Shown: in pieces, positions 1 to 4,081 of the stretch
Layout of the letters: every line of letters begins with the position of its first letter
Numbering within the stretch: position 1 is the first letter of the stretch
Assembly: GCA_031254155.1 (NCBI GenBank)
Contig: JAIRVA010000074.1
Span: 1-6,680, forward strand
From: Propionibacteriaceae bacterium
Lineage (GTDB): Bacteria > Actinomycetota > Actinomycetes > Propionibacteriales > Propionibacteriaceae
DNA length: 6,680 nucleotides
Direction: 5' to 3'
Made by a program: the position numbers and the translations under genes
The notes under the pieces: generated by a model
Seen by the model: only the letters and a program-made list of their open reading frames with translations
Databases searched by the model: none
Told to the model about the DNA's origin: nothing

Positions 1-163
1 GGCCCACGCGGCCGCCGGCGACAAGGAGTACACCGACGATGCCACCATGTGCGAGGCCATCGACATCCAGGTGACGACCGTCCCGGGTGACGGCCTCGCC
101 TTCAAGATCACGGACGCAATGGACTTGGTGCTCGCCGAGGTCGTCGCGCGGGGCGAGTCGTGA
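1..163 (+). CDS. ispD: 2-C-methyl-D-erythritol 4-phosphate cytidylyltransferase, C-terminal end (partial)
   Basis: This is the last 53 codons of a gene that begins before the window, read in the frame starting at base 2. The visible peptide includes YTDDATMCEA, then a V-x-x-V-P-G-D-G segment and KITDAMDLVLAE. That matches the C-terminal block of IspD (TDDA, V-G, K-I-T-x-x-x-D-L-x-x-A-E), where the Thr-Asp of TDDA lies near the substrate site. IspD makes CDP-methylerythritol from MEP and CTP in the cytosolic non-mevalonate isoprenoid pathway. The identification rests on these motifs and on ispF following directly, with the TGA stop overlapping the ispF GTG start by four bases (GTGA). That arrangement implies one operon and translational coupling. 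The N-terminal nucleotide-binding part is not visible. Confidence 0.9.
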   Translation, partial: AHAAAGDKEYTDDATMCEAIDIQVTTVPGDGLAFKITDAMDLVLAEVVARGES

Positions 164-630
164 AGCTACGGACGGGCGTCGGCGTCGATGCCCATCGCCT
201 CGTACCGGGTCGGCCGATGGTCATGGCCGGGCTCGTGTTCACCGAAACGGTCGGGCCCGAGGGGCATTCCGATGCCGATGTGGCTTGTCACGCCATGTGC
301 GACGCCCTGCTTTCGGCCGCCGGGCTGGGCGATCTGGGCGAGGTGTTCGGCACGTCCGACCCCCAGTGGGCGGGTGCGGCCGGTCAGACTTTACTCGGCG
401 AGACGGTACGACGGGTCCGCGAAGCGGGCTGGGACATCGCCAATATCGCCGTCCAAGTCGTGGGGAACCGCCCCAAGCTCGCGCCCCGGCGCCGGGAGGC
501 GGAACATGTGTTGAGCGCGGTCGTGGGCGCCCCCGTCACGGTGGCCGCCACCTCGACCGACGGACTCGGTTTCGCGGGCCGGGAGGAAGGCGTCGCGGCC
601 GTCGCCAGCGCGTTGCTGACCAGCGAGTAG
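160..630 (+). CDS. ispF: 2-C-methyl-D-erythritol 2,4-cyclodiphosphate synthase
   Basis: The 156-residue protein has the normal full length of IspF, which cyclises CDP-ME 2-phosphate to MEcPP with loss of CMP in the MEP pathway. Visible hallmarks are the metal-binding D10-x-H12 in GVGVDAH, the GHSDADV block (36-42) leading to the third metal ligand H44, and CDALLSAAGLGDLG (47-60). Further on are GNRPK (102-106) and the C-terminal TSTDGLGFAGREEG (131-144), which contacts the CDP part. In the family it is a homotrimer with active sites between subunits. The GTG start at 160 overlaps the ispD stop as GTGA. It keeps the usual short N-terminus, so no other start is needed. Only 13 bases separate its stop from that of the convergent PIN toxin gene, and I see no terminator hairpin there. 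In many actinobacteria cysS follows; here a toxin-antitoxin island does. Confidence 0.97.
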   Translation: MKLRTGVGVDAHRLVPGRPMVMAGLVFTETVGPEGHSDADVACHAMCDALLSAAGLGDLGEVFGTSDPQWAGAAGQTLLGETVRRVREAGWDIANIAVQVVGNRPKLAPRRREAEHVLSAVVGAPVTVAATSTDGLGFAGREEGVAAVASALLTSE

Positions 631-643
631 CGCACAGGCCTGC

Positions 644-1249
644 TCAGGATGTTGTCAGTTGGAGTACTGCGGCGAAGCGTGCGGCGACGCGCGGTGCTTG
701 GGCTTTGTGAAGCGCGGCCAGCGTACTGTGGTCGGTTCCGCCCGGAAAGTGTGCGACCGCTTGGCGATGGGCGGCGACCATCTGGGGTGGGTAGTCGTCA
801 ATGAGGGCAACCAACAGATCATCCGGGCCGATGGCGGTCAGTCCGAGGTCGTCCATGACCGGTTCGGGGAAGTGTTTCCGGTTGAGAGTGCAGATAATGG
901 TCGCTTCGACGGTTAAGGCCGAAGCAATGACATCGCAGTCGTCGCTGTCGGGTAAGGCGTACTTGCTGACCCGGGTGAGATCTTCCTTGCTTGGCGTGAT
1001 TAGGGCATCGGGAAACGCCGTAGTCATGGCGTTGACAAGGCGTTGCGCAGCGGCTGCGGTGAAACCGGGGCGTCTCTCGACTAGCTTGTCTGCTAAGTCC
1101 TTCAGGATTTGAGGGCTCCAGTGAACCTCAATCACCTCTTGTTCAGCCGCGATGAGGAGGTAGTCGCGTAGCGACCGAGAGAAGAGGACGTTGGCGTCGG
1201 CGACGACAACACGAACCCTTTCGGGAAAGACCAAGGGCAGGCTCGTCAT
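644..1249 (-). CDS. PIN-domain toxin, VapC50-like (type II TA)
   Basis: The 201-residue protein begins, after a short lead, with VVVADANVLFS, the first beta strand of a PIN nuclease with catalytic D18. The segment WSPQILKDL (44-52) holds D51 where the family usually has Glu. PDSDDCDVIASAL (100-112) supplies D101 and D104, and TLNRKHFPEP (121-130) is the TxNxxxF motif with N123. Residues after about 145, ending in a VAARFAAVL helix, match the extra C-terminal segment of the VapC50 type of PIN protein (compare M. tuberculosis Rv3749c, recalled from memory). PIN toxins are Mg-dependent RNases, often cutting tRNA or rRNA; the target here is unknown. The start ATG overlaps the upstream antitoxin stop as ATGA, so translation is coupled. 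It converges on ispF with a 13-base gap. The family assignment is firm; activity is inferred. Confidence 0.85.
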   Translation of the reverse strand: MTSLPLVFPERVRVVVADANVLFSRSLRDYLLIAAEQEVIEVHWSPQILKDLADKLVERRPGFTAAAAQRLVNAMTTAFPDALITPSKEDLTRVSKYALPDSDDCDVIASALTVEATIICTLNRKHFPEPVMDDLGLTAIGPDDLLVALIDDYPPQMVAAHRQAVAHFPGGTDHSTLAALHKAQAPRVAARFAAVLQLTTS

Positions 1250-1629
1250 TCGGTTAGCCCGAGTTCGTTCTCAAGGTGGAGGAAGTCGATCAATGCGTCG
1301 TGGCGGCGTTCGCGCTCGGCCTCTTGGTACCGGCGGAGTTCAGCGGCGGGGATGCGATGGTGGGTACCGACGACGCGGTAAGGCAAGTCGCCACGGTTCA
1401 TGAGCTTGCGAACGTGAGGACGGGACACACCGAGCACCTGGGCGGCCTCGGCAGGGCTGAGTTCCTCCGGTACCCGGGACAACACGATCTCGTGACCGTG
1501 GGCGCGGGCGTCCGCGACGCGGGCCATGAACTCGACCGTCTCGCGGGAAAGGGCCACGACGAGTTGGTCTCCCTCAGCCGAAAGAGCGTGGCGTAGTGCG
1601 TCGGCGTCTTTGACAAGTGCCGGTGTCAT
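1246..1629 (-). CDS. excisionase-type HTH antitoxin of the PIN toxin (VapB50-like)
   Basis: This is a 127-residue protein if started at the ATG whose first base is 1629. Residues about 57-103 (LSPAEAAQVLGVSRPHVRKL, then NRG-LPYRVVGTHHRIP) form a MerR/excisionase-type helix-turn-helix of the HTH_17 family. The glycine turn and a basic wing with Arg/His are visible. The N-terminal part (EGDQLVVALSRETVEFM) is probably a separate small fold. The C-terminal tail after the HTH (HDALIDFLHLENEL) is the likely toxin-neutralising segment. Its stop overlaps the toxin start by ATGA. I prefer the inner start because GGAG (1634-1637) precedes it by four bases. A start at 1668 adds 13 residues but has no ribosome-binding site and would lie on the candidate operator. 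The pairing matches mycobacterial Rv3750c/Rv3749c as I recall it. It probably represses its own operon. Confidence 0.82.
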   Translation of the reverse strand: MTPALVKDADALRHALSAEGDQLVVALSRETVEFMARVADARAHGHEIVLSRVPEELSPAEAAQVLGVSRPHVRKLMNRGDLPYRVVGTHHRIPAAELRRYQEAERERRHDALIDFLHLENELGLTE

Positions 1630-1658
1630 CTCGCTCCGTTCATCAATTAACTGAAATA

Positions 1659-1677
1659 AGTGTAACATGCCATGTCA
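1659..1677 (-). promoter_or_regulatory. candidate promoter and operator of the VapBC50-like operon
   Basis: The minus strand carries ACATG-G-CATGT, a perfect 5+1+5 palindrome at 1665-1675. It extends to 7-base arms with one mismatch at 1663-1677. Its edge overlaps TACACT (1659-1664), which fits the actinobacterial -10 pattern TANNNT and would give a leader of about 23 bases before the ATG at 1629. No good -35 is visible. A palindrome upstream of and touching the -10 box suits autorepression by the HTH antitoxin. Both assignments are inference from position and symmetry. Confidence 0.35.
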
Positions 1678-1702
1678 TGACGCACGCCAGGTTGCCGCTG
1701 AC

Positions 1703-1759
1703 TTACGAGAACAAGGCTTGTGAGCTGAGAAGGATGAGCTGGCCGGTGGCGATCATCAT
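1703..1759 (-). pseudogene. 18-codon stub resembling the start of a PIN (VapC) toxin
   Basis: An ATG at 1757-1759 overlaps the stop of the upstream small antitoxin-like gene as ATGA, the usual TA coupling. It opens a frame reading MMIATGQLILLSSQALFS before a TAA at 1703-1705. PIN toxins of the VapC class typically begin with a pattern like M-I-V-D-T-G-P-L-L-A-L. The stub keeps the T-G-x-L core but has Ala where the catalytic Asp should be (GCC for GAC) and Gln for the usual Pro (CAG for CCG), each one base away. No PIN continuation is visible after the stop, and the promoter of the next TA operon begins about 25 bases further on. I read it as the remnant of a deleted toxin gene. At 18 codons the resemblance could be chance. 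Confidence 0.35.
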
Positions 1760-1986
1760 GCACTCATACGCAACGGCGCCCAGGGGGTCAGATCGCGTTC
1801 GGCGGTACGGAGTTCCTCGTCGGTGAACTTACCGTGGCGGTCCTCGTACTCCCGGAGATCCTCAAGGATGCGCTGTCGCCGCGACTGGGCGGTAACTTCG
1901 GCAACGTGAGCCGACGCAATGTTATCGGTCCCACGGGGCTGTTCGAGCTTCTCCCGGGGGATCAGCGGGGGGTGTGCCGTCGTCAT
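1756..1986 (-). CDS. small antitoxin-like hypothetical protein, orphan
   Basis: I do not recognise a named family. The 76-residue protein starts MTTAHPPLIPREKLEQPRG. From about residue 34 it is a charged, helical segment, SRRQRILEDLREYEDRHGKF then TDEELRTAERDL. Such a tail (long helix, H-G-x-[FI]-[TP]-[ED]-E, second helix) is common at the toxin-binding end of small actinobacterial antitoxins, and a DNA-binding N-terminal half is plausible but not obvious. I chose the ATG at 1986 over a GTG seven codons upstream because TATGTT lies exactly at -12 to -7 from this ATG, as in leaderless genes. Its stop overlaps an ATG (ATGA) that opens only an 18-codon stub, so it appears to have lost its toxin partner. 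It is divergent from relB. The gene is probably real; its role is inferred. Confidence 0.6.
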   Translation of the reverse strand: MTTAHPPLIPREKLEQPRGTDNIASAHVAEVTAQSRRQRILEDLREYEDRHGKFTDEELRTAERDLTPWAPLRMSA

Positions 1987-1992
1987 GATCTC

Positions 1993-1998
1993 AACATA
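1993..1998 (-). promoter_or_regulatory. -10 box (TATGTT) of a probable leaderless promoter
   Basis: On the minus strand TATGTT fits TANNNT and occupies -12 to -7 relative to the ATG at 1986. Transcription would therefore start at the A of the start codon. No Shine-Dalgarno of note lies in the six bases between, and no -35 is recognisable. The box decides the choice of start for the small antitoxin-like gene. It rests on position and pattern only. Confidence 0.4.
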
Positions 1999-2070
1999 CC
2001 AAAGCACGCCTGGGGCGGAGGCCTGTGGTCGGTGTCACTCACTGAGGTCTGACTCTGATGGAGGCGATGG

Positions 2071-2100
2071 CTGGCACCGTCGAGTCCTGAGTAGTAAGCT
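2071..2100 (+). promoter_or_regulatory. candidate relBE promoter
   Basis: CTGGCA (2071-2076; four of six matches to TTGACA) lies 18 bases before TAAGCT (2095-2100), which fits TANNNT. Transcription would start near 2107, inside the palindrome at 2103-2118, so a bound RelB would block it. CATACT at 2105-2110 is a rival -10 without a matching -35. This is a weak call made mainly from its arrangement with the operator. Confidence 0.3.
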
Positions 2101-2102
2101 GT

Positions 2103-2118
2103 GTCATACTTGTATGAC
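2103..2118. promoter_or_regulatory. relBE operator: perfect 16-base palindrome
   Basis: GTCATAC-TT-GTATGAC is a perfect inverted repeat with 7-base arms and a 2-base centre. It ends three bases before the GGAGG ribosome-binding site of the relB-like gene. RHH/RelB-type antitoxins, alone or with their toxin, bind such palindromes over the promoter and control the operon by conditional cooperativity. The exact symmetry and position make an operator the best reading; binding itself is inferred. Confidence 0.7.
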
Positions 2119-2130
2119 GTTGGAGGAATG

Positions 2131-2349
2131 GTGTTGACGGTACGGCTATCGGAGGGGACTGAGGCCAGACTCGAACGCCTTGCCAAGCGAACTGGCCGGA
2201 CGAAGTCGTTCTACGCCCGTGAAGCCGTCGAACACTTTCTCGATGAACTTGAAGAGATGTTCTGGGCACAGGAGGCCGTGGCCACGTGGGAGGCCAGCGA
2301 CAAGCAGACGATCAGCGCTGAAGAGTTCGAAGCGAAGTACGGCTTGTGA
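2131..2349 (+). CDS. RelB-family ribbon-helix-helix antitoxin
   Basis: The 72-residue protein opens with LTVRLSEGTEARLERLAKRT, then GRTKSFYAREAVEHFLDELEE. That is the beta strand and two helices of a ribbon-helix-helix DNA-binding domain, of the type found in actinobacterial RelB antitoxins. The C-terminal part (ATWEASDKQTISAEEFEAKYGL) is the acidic segment expected to wrap around and inhibit the toxin. The start is set by GGAGG at 2122-2126: GTG at 2131 is four bases away and TTG at 2134 seven, both possible. ATG at 2128 is too close, and a GTG at 2101 would place the operator inside the gene and translate the ribosome-binding site. Its stop overlaps the toxin start as GTGA. It should dimerise, repress its own operon through the palindrome just upstream, and neutralise the RelE-like toxin. 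Confidence 0.87.
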   Translation: MLTVRLSEGTEARLERLAKRTGRTKSFYAREAVEHFLDELEEMFWAQEAVATWEASDKQTISAEEFEAKYGL

Positions 2350-2627
2350 GTGGTGAGGCGTGGCACCTTGAGTACGCAGTGAGCTTCGATGATGAGGCCG
2401 CCCGGCTGGATCGGGCCGCGCTGAAGCGGATTCACGCTTACTTGCAAGCGACCGTGGCATCGGGCCAACCCAGATCGCGTGGTCAGGGTTTGTCGGGGCC
2501 GCTGGCTGGGTACTGGCGCTACCGCATCGGGGACTTCCGGGTCATCGCAGACATCCAAGACAAGCGCTTGGTCGTTATCGCCATTCGCGTCGGGCATCTG
2601 TCAGGGGTCTACAAAGACGAGTCGTGA
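2346..2627 (+). CDS. RelE/ParE-superfamily toxin
   Basis: The 93-residue protein has the RelE layout: an N-terminal strand (WHLEYAVSFDDEAARLD), two helices (RAALKRIHAYLQATV), the loop G-x-x-L-S-G (47-51), then YWRYRIGDFRVIADIQDKR (56-74) and VVIAIRVGHLSGVY (76-89). RelE toxins cut mRNA in the ribosomal A site. By position R58, R60, R65 and Y89 correspond to the functional K52, K54, R61 and Y87 of E. coli RelE. The residue after VGH, normally Arg (R81 of E. coli RelE), is Leu here (L85), so RNase activity may be weakened. Translation starts with GTG overlapping the relB stop (GTGA). Its own stop overlaps another GTG in the same manner. Family membership is clear; whether it acts as an mRNase or a ParE-like toxin is not settled. 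Confidence 0.87.
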   Translation: MSGEAWHLEYAVSFDDEAARLDRAALKRIHAYLQATVASGQPRSRGQGLSGPLAGYWRYRIGDFRVIADIQDKRLVVIAIRVGHLSGVYKDES

Positions 2628-2794
2628 CTTCGTTGACCTGGGCTCACGGAGCCTACTGGGCGGCGCTGTCTTCAATGGCTATTGCTGATTCAGCCACGTC
2701 GCTCAAGGCAGCCATCAGACAGACAGAGAATGTCGCCCTGGATGACGAGGTGGAAGTCGTCATCTGGGTAGCGACACAAGGCGGCGCTAACTGA
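2624..2794 (+). CDS. possible small third ORF of the relBE operon (56 aa), unrecognised
   Basis: A GTG at 2624 overlaps the relE stop (GTGA), the same coupling that joins relB to relE. It opens a 56-codon frame ending with TGA at 2792-2794. The product contains HGAYWAALSSMAIADSATSL, a likely helix, and then VALDDEVEVVIWVATQGG, a likely strand. I recognise no family. In support are the junction, the protein-like composition, and third positions richer in G/C than the second. Against it are its small size, no clear ribosome-binding site, an inverted repeat within it that looks like a terminator, and an 8-base overlap with the end of the convergent peptidase gene. It could be a real small gene, the remnant of a longer one, or an accident of the sequence. 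Confidence 0.33.
   Translation: MTSLTWAHGAYWAALSSMAIADSATSLKAAIRQTENVALDDEVEVVIWVATQGGAN
2639..2655 (+). terminator. small hairpin after relE
   Basis: GGCTC-ACG-GAGCC is a perfect 5-base stem with a 3-base loop. A G-T wobble and a T-A pair outside it extend the stem to seven. No T-run follows, so it is at best a weak intrinsic terminator or an mRNA stability element just behind relE. It also falls inside the possible small ORF that follows. Confidence 0.25.
2737..2768. terminator. strong inverted repeat between convergent genes, probable bidirectional terminator
   Basis: GATGACGA (2741-2748) and TCGTCATC (2757-2764) form a perfect 8-base stem around an 8-base loop. On the plus-strand RNA two G-U pairs and two C-G pairs lengthen it to 12. 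It lies where relBE (plus) and the peptidase gene (minus, stop at 2787) converge, the expected place for a shared terminator. There is no T-run, which is usual in high-GC actinobacteria. If the small ORF behind relE is translated, the repeat lies within its codons. Confidence 0.45.
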
Positions 2795-3965
2795 CCTGGT
2801 CGTCCGGGGCGGTGAAGGTGCTGCACGCCCCGACGTTGGTGGAGCCGAGGCCCTGGGTGGCCCAGTAGGCGCGGTTCGTTCCCGTGCCGTGGTCGTCGCT
2901 GTAGGGTACCGTACCGCCGAGCGAGGCGAACACGTCCACAATGTTTTGCTCGTCGGCGGGGGAGAGGGCGGTCGACTGGGCCACCGCACTCAGGAACAGG
3001 CCGGCGAAGCAGTCGGCCTGCAACTCCAGGCGGCGGCTCAGGTCTTGTTGGTCGTCCTCGGTGATGGCGGCGTTCTCCTCGACGGCCTCGCCGATGAGGA
3101 TCTCCGTACGGTATTGCACGGTGTGGCCGAACTCGTGGGCGATGACCGACTCGGAGAAGAACCGGACGTCCGTGAGGGAGCGGGGGAACGACTCGATGAG
3201 GTCGCTGGAGTAGTAAATCTGCTGGTCAGCGGTGCAGTACACCGCGTTGGCCGTCGGCAGTACGCCGCAGGGCGAGTTGATTTCGCCGGTGTAGACCGTG
3301 ACCGACGGGTGCGGCAATTCGAAACCCGCGGTCATGACCGGAGGCCGCCAGGCGGCCATCAGGCAACTCACGAACTGGTTCAGGTGGGCCGCCGTCTCCG
3401 CCTTGGTGGCACCCACGAGGTCGATGGCCGAGATGGCACAGGCGGTCGGCGCCAAGGACTGGGCGTACAGCGGGTTCGCCGTCAGCGCGGCCCTGGCCTC
3501 GCGATCAGTCTCCGGCATCGGCGGTTGGTCGGGTGAGAGATCGGGCGTGCCCGTGTACGGCGCGCTCGTCGCGCTCGTCCCGGTCGGCCCCGCGACCCTC
3601 TCGATCGGACTGGCTGTGACCGGCGAAGGGCGGGCGGGCCGTGTGGGGAGCGGCTGGTTCTGGGCGGAGACCAGCGCGCCGACGAGGGGCATGATGACGA
3701 CGAAAATGCCGACGAAGACCCCCAGCCAGTAAAAGGGGGAACGCCAGGCTGGCCGGCGGGTCTGCCGGGGAGAGGTTTGGGCCGCGTACGGCGCCGCGGT
3801 GGGGTACGCGGCCGGGGATACGTACGTTGCGGGCGGTCCGGACGGGGGCGCCCACGGTCCCCCGGCGGCGCCAAGCGACTGCCAGCCGGGCCGCGCCTGC
3901 CGCTGCCAGGTGGGGTACGGCGCCCCGCCCGGCCCGCCCGCTCCCCAGGGTCCCGTTTGACTCAT
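2787..3965 (-). CDS. membrane-anchored neutral zinc metallopeptidase (YpfJ/Zn_peptidase-like)
   Basis: The 392-residue protein has three parts. Residues 1-75 are rich in Pro, Gly, Ala and Tyr. A basic stretch (RQTRRPAWR, 68-75) comes before one membrane segment (about 77-100, FYWLGVFVGIFVVIMPLVGA). A Pro/Thr-rich linker then leads to the catalytic domain from about 155. SVIAHEFGHTVQY contains the zinc site H277-E278-x-x-H281. E314 in RRLELQADCFAG is the likely third ligand, as in the neutral zinc metallopeptidase family (Pfam Zn_peptidase, PF04228). The positive-inside rule puts the enzyme outside the cell. Several cysteines (176, 201, 233, 244, 319, 381) could form disulfides there. The substrate is unknown. 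It is divergent from the DUF2207 gene. No Shine-Dalgarno precedes the ATG, but a -10 box is placed for a leaderless message. Confidence 0.88.
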   Translation of the reverse strand: MSQTGPWGAGGPGGAPYPTWQRQARPGWQSLGAAGGPWAPPSGPPATYVSPAAYPTAAPYAAQTSPRQTRRPAWRSPFYWLGVFVGIFVVIMPLVGALVSAQNQPLPTRPARPSPVTASPIERVAGPTGTSATSAPYTGTPDLSPDQPPMPETDREARAALTANPLYAQSLAPTACAISAIDLVGATKAETAAHLNQFVSCLMAAWRPPVMTAGFELPHPSVTVYTGEINSPCGVLPTANAVYCTADQQIYYSSDLIESFPRSLTDVRFFSESVIAHEFGHTVQYRTEILIGEAVEENAAITEDDQQDLSRRLELQADCFAGLFLSAVAQSTALSPADEQNIVDVFASLGGTVPYSDDHGTGTNRAYWATQGLGSTNVGACSTFTAPDDQVS

Positions 3966-3971
3966 GAGTTA

Positions 3972-3977
3972 AGGATA
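3972..3977 (-). promoter_or_regulatory. -10 box (TATCCT) of a probable leaderless promoter for the metallopeptidase
   Basis: Read on the minus strand, TATCCT fits TANNNT and spans -12 to -7 from the ATG at 3965, with only TAACTC between. Transcription would begin at the start codon. The lack of any Shine-Dalgarno before this ATG supports a leaderless message, a common class in actinobacteria. No -35 match is visible at 17-19 bases. Confidence 0.5.
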
Positions 3978-4043
3978 CGGTAATGAACAGGGAGGCGCGT
4001 CGGCGAGTCAGCGCCGGAGCACCCTCCCCGCGCGACAATGCCC

Positions 4044-4049
4044 TATAGT
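4044..4049 (+). promoter_or_regulatory. -10 box (TATAGT) of the DUF2207-glycosyltransferase operon
   Basis: TATAGT is close to TATAAT and stands out in this GC-rich gap. It would start RNA near 4056, leaving a leader of about 26 bases that contains AAGG (4070-4073) eight bases before the ATG at 4082. No -35 is recognisable. The TTGACG at 4060-4065 lies downstream and cannot serve this box. It shares the 116-base divergent region with the peptidase promoter. Confidence 0.45.
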
Positions 4050-4081
4050 GGGAAACGGGTTGACGGACGAAGGCAGGCACG

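Noticed and set aside
635..648. CAGGCCTG palindrome and CCTG-CT-CAGG in the ispF/PIN gap as a terminator
   Set aside because: They have no loop or only two bases of loop and no T-run, so they cannot form a useful hairpin.
1617..1826. Plus-strand frame across the gap between the two minus-strand TA genes
   Set aside because: It has no domain or ribosome-binding site and overlaps both antitoxin genes antisense.
2101..2130. Longer relB start at GTG 2101, or ATG 2128
   Set aside because: The first would translate the palindromic operator and the ribosome-binding site. The second is only one base from GGAGG. The RHH strand needs only the GTG at 2131 or TTG at 2134.
2889..3536. Open frame on the plus strand opposite the metallopeptidase
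   Set aside because: It is a shadow of the catalytic domain reading, full of Gly/Arg/Val repeats, with no motif.
3994..4015. GGCGC...GCGCC inverted repeat in the divergent promoter region
   Set aside because: A 5-base GC-only stem with a 12-base loop is expected by chance in this composition.
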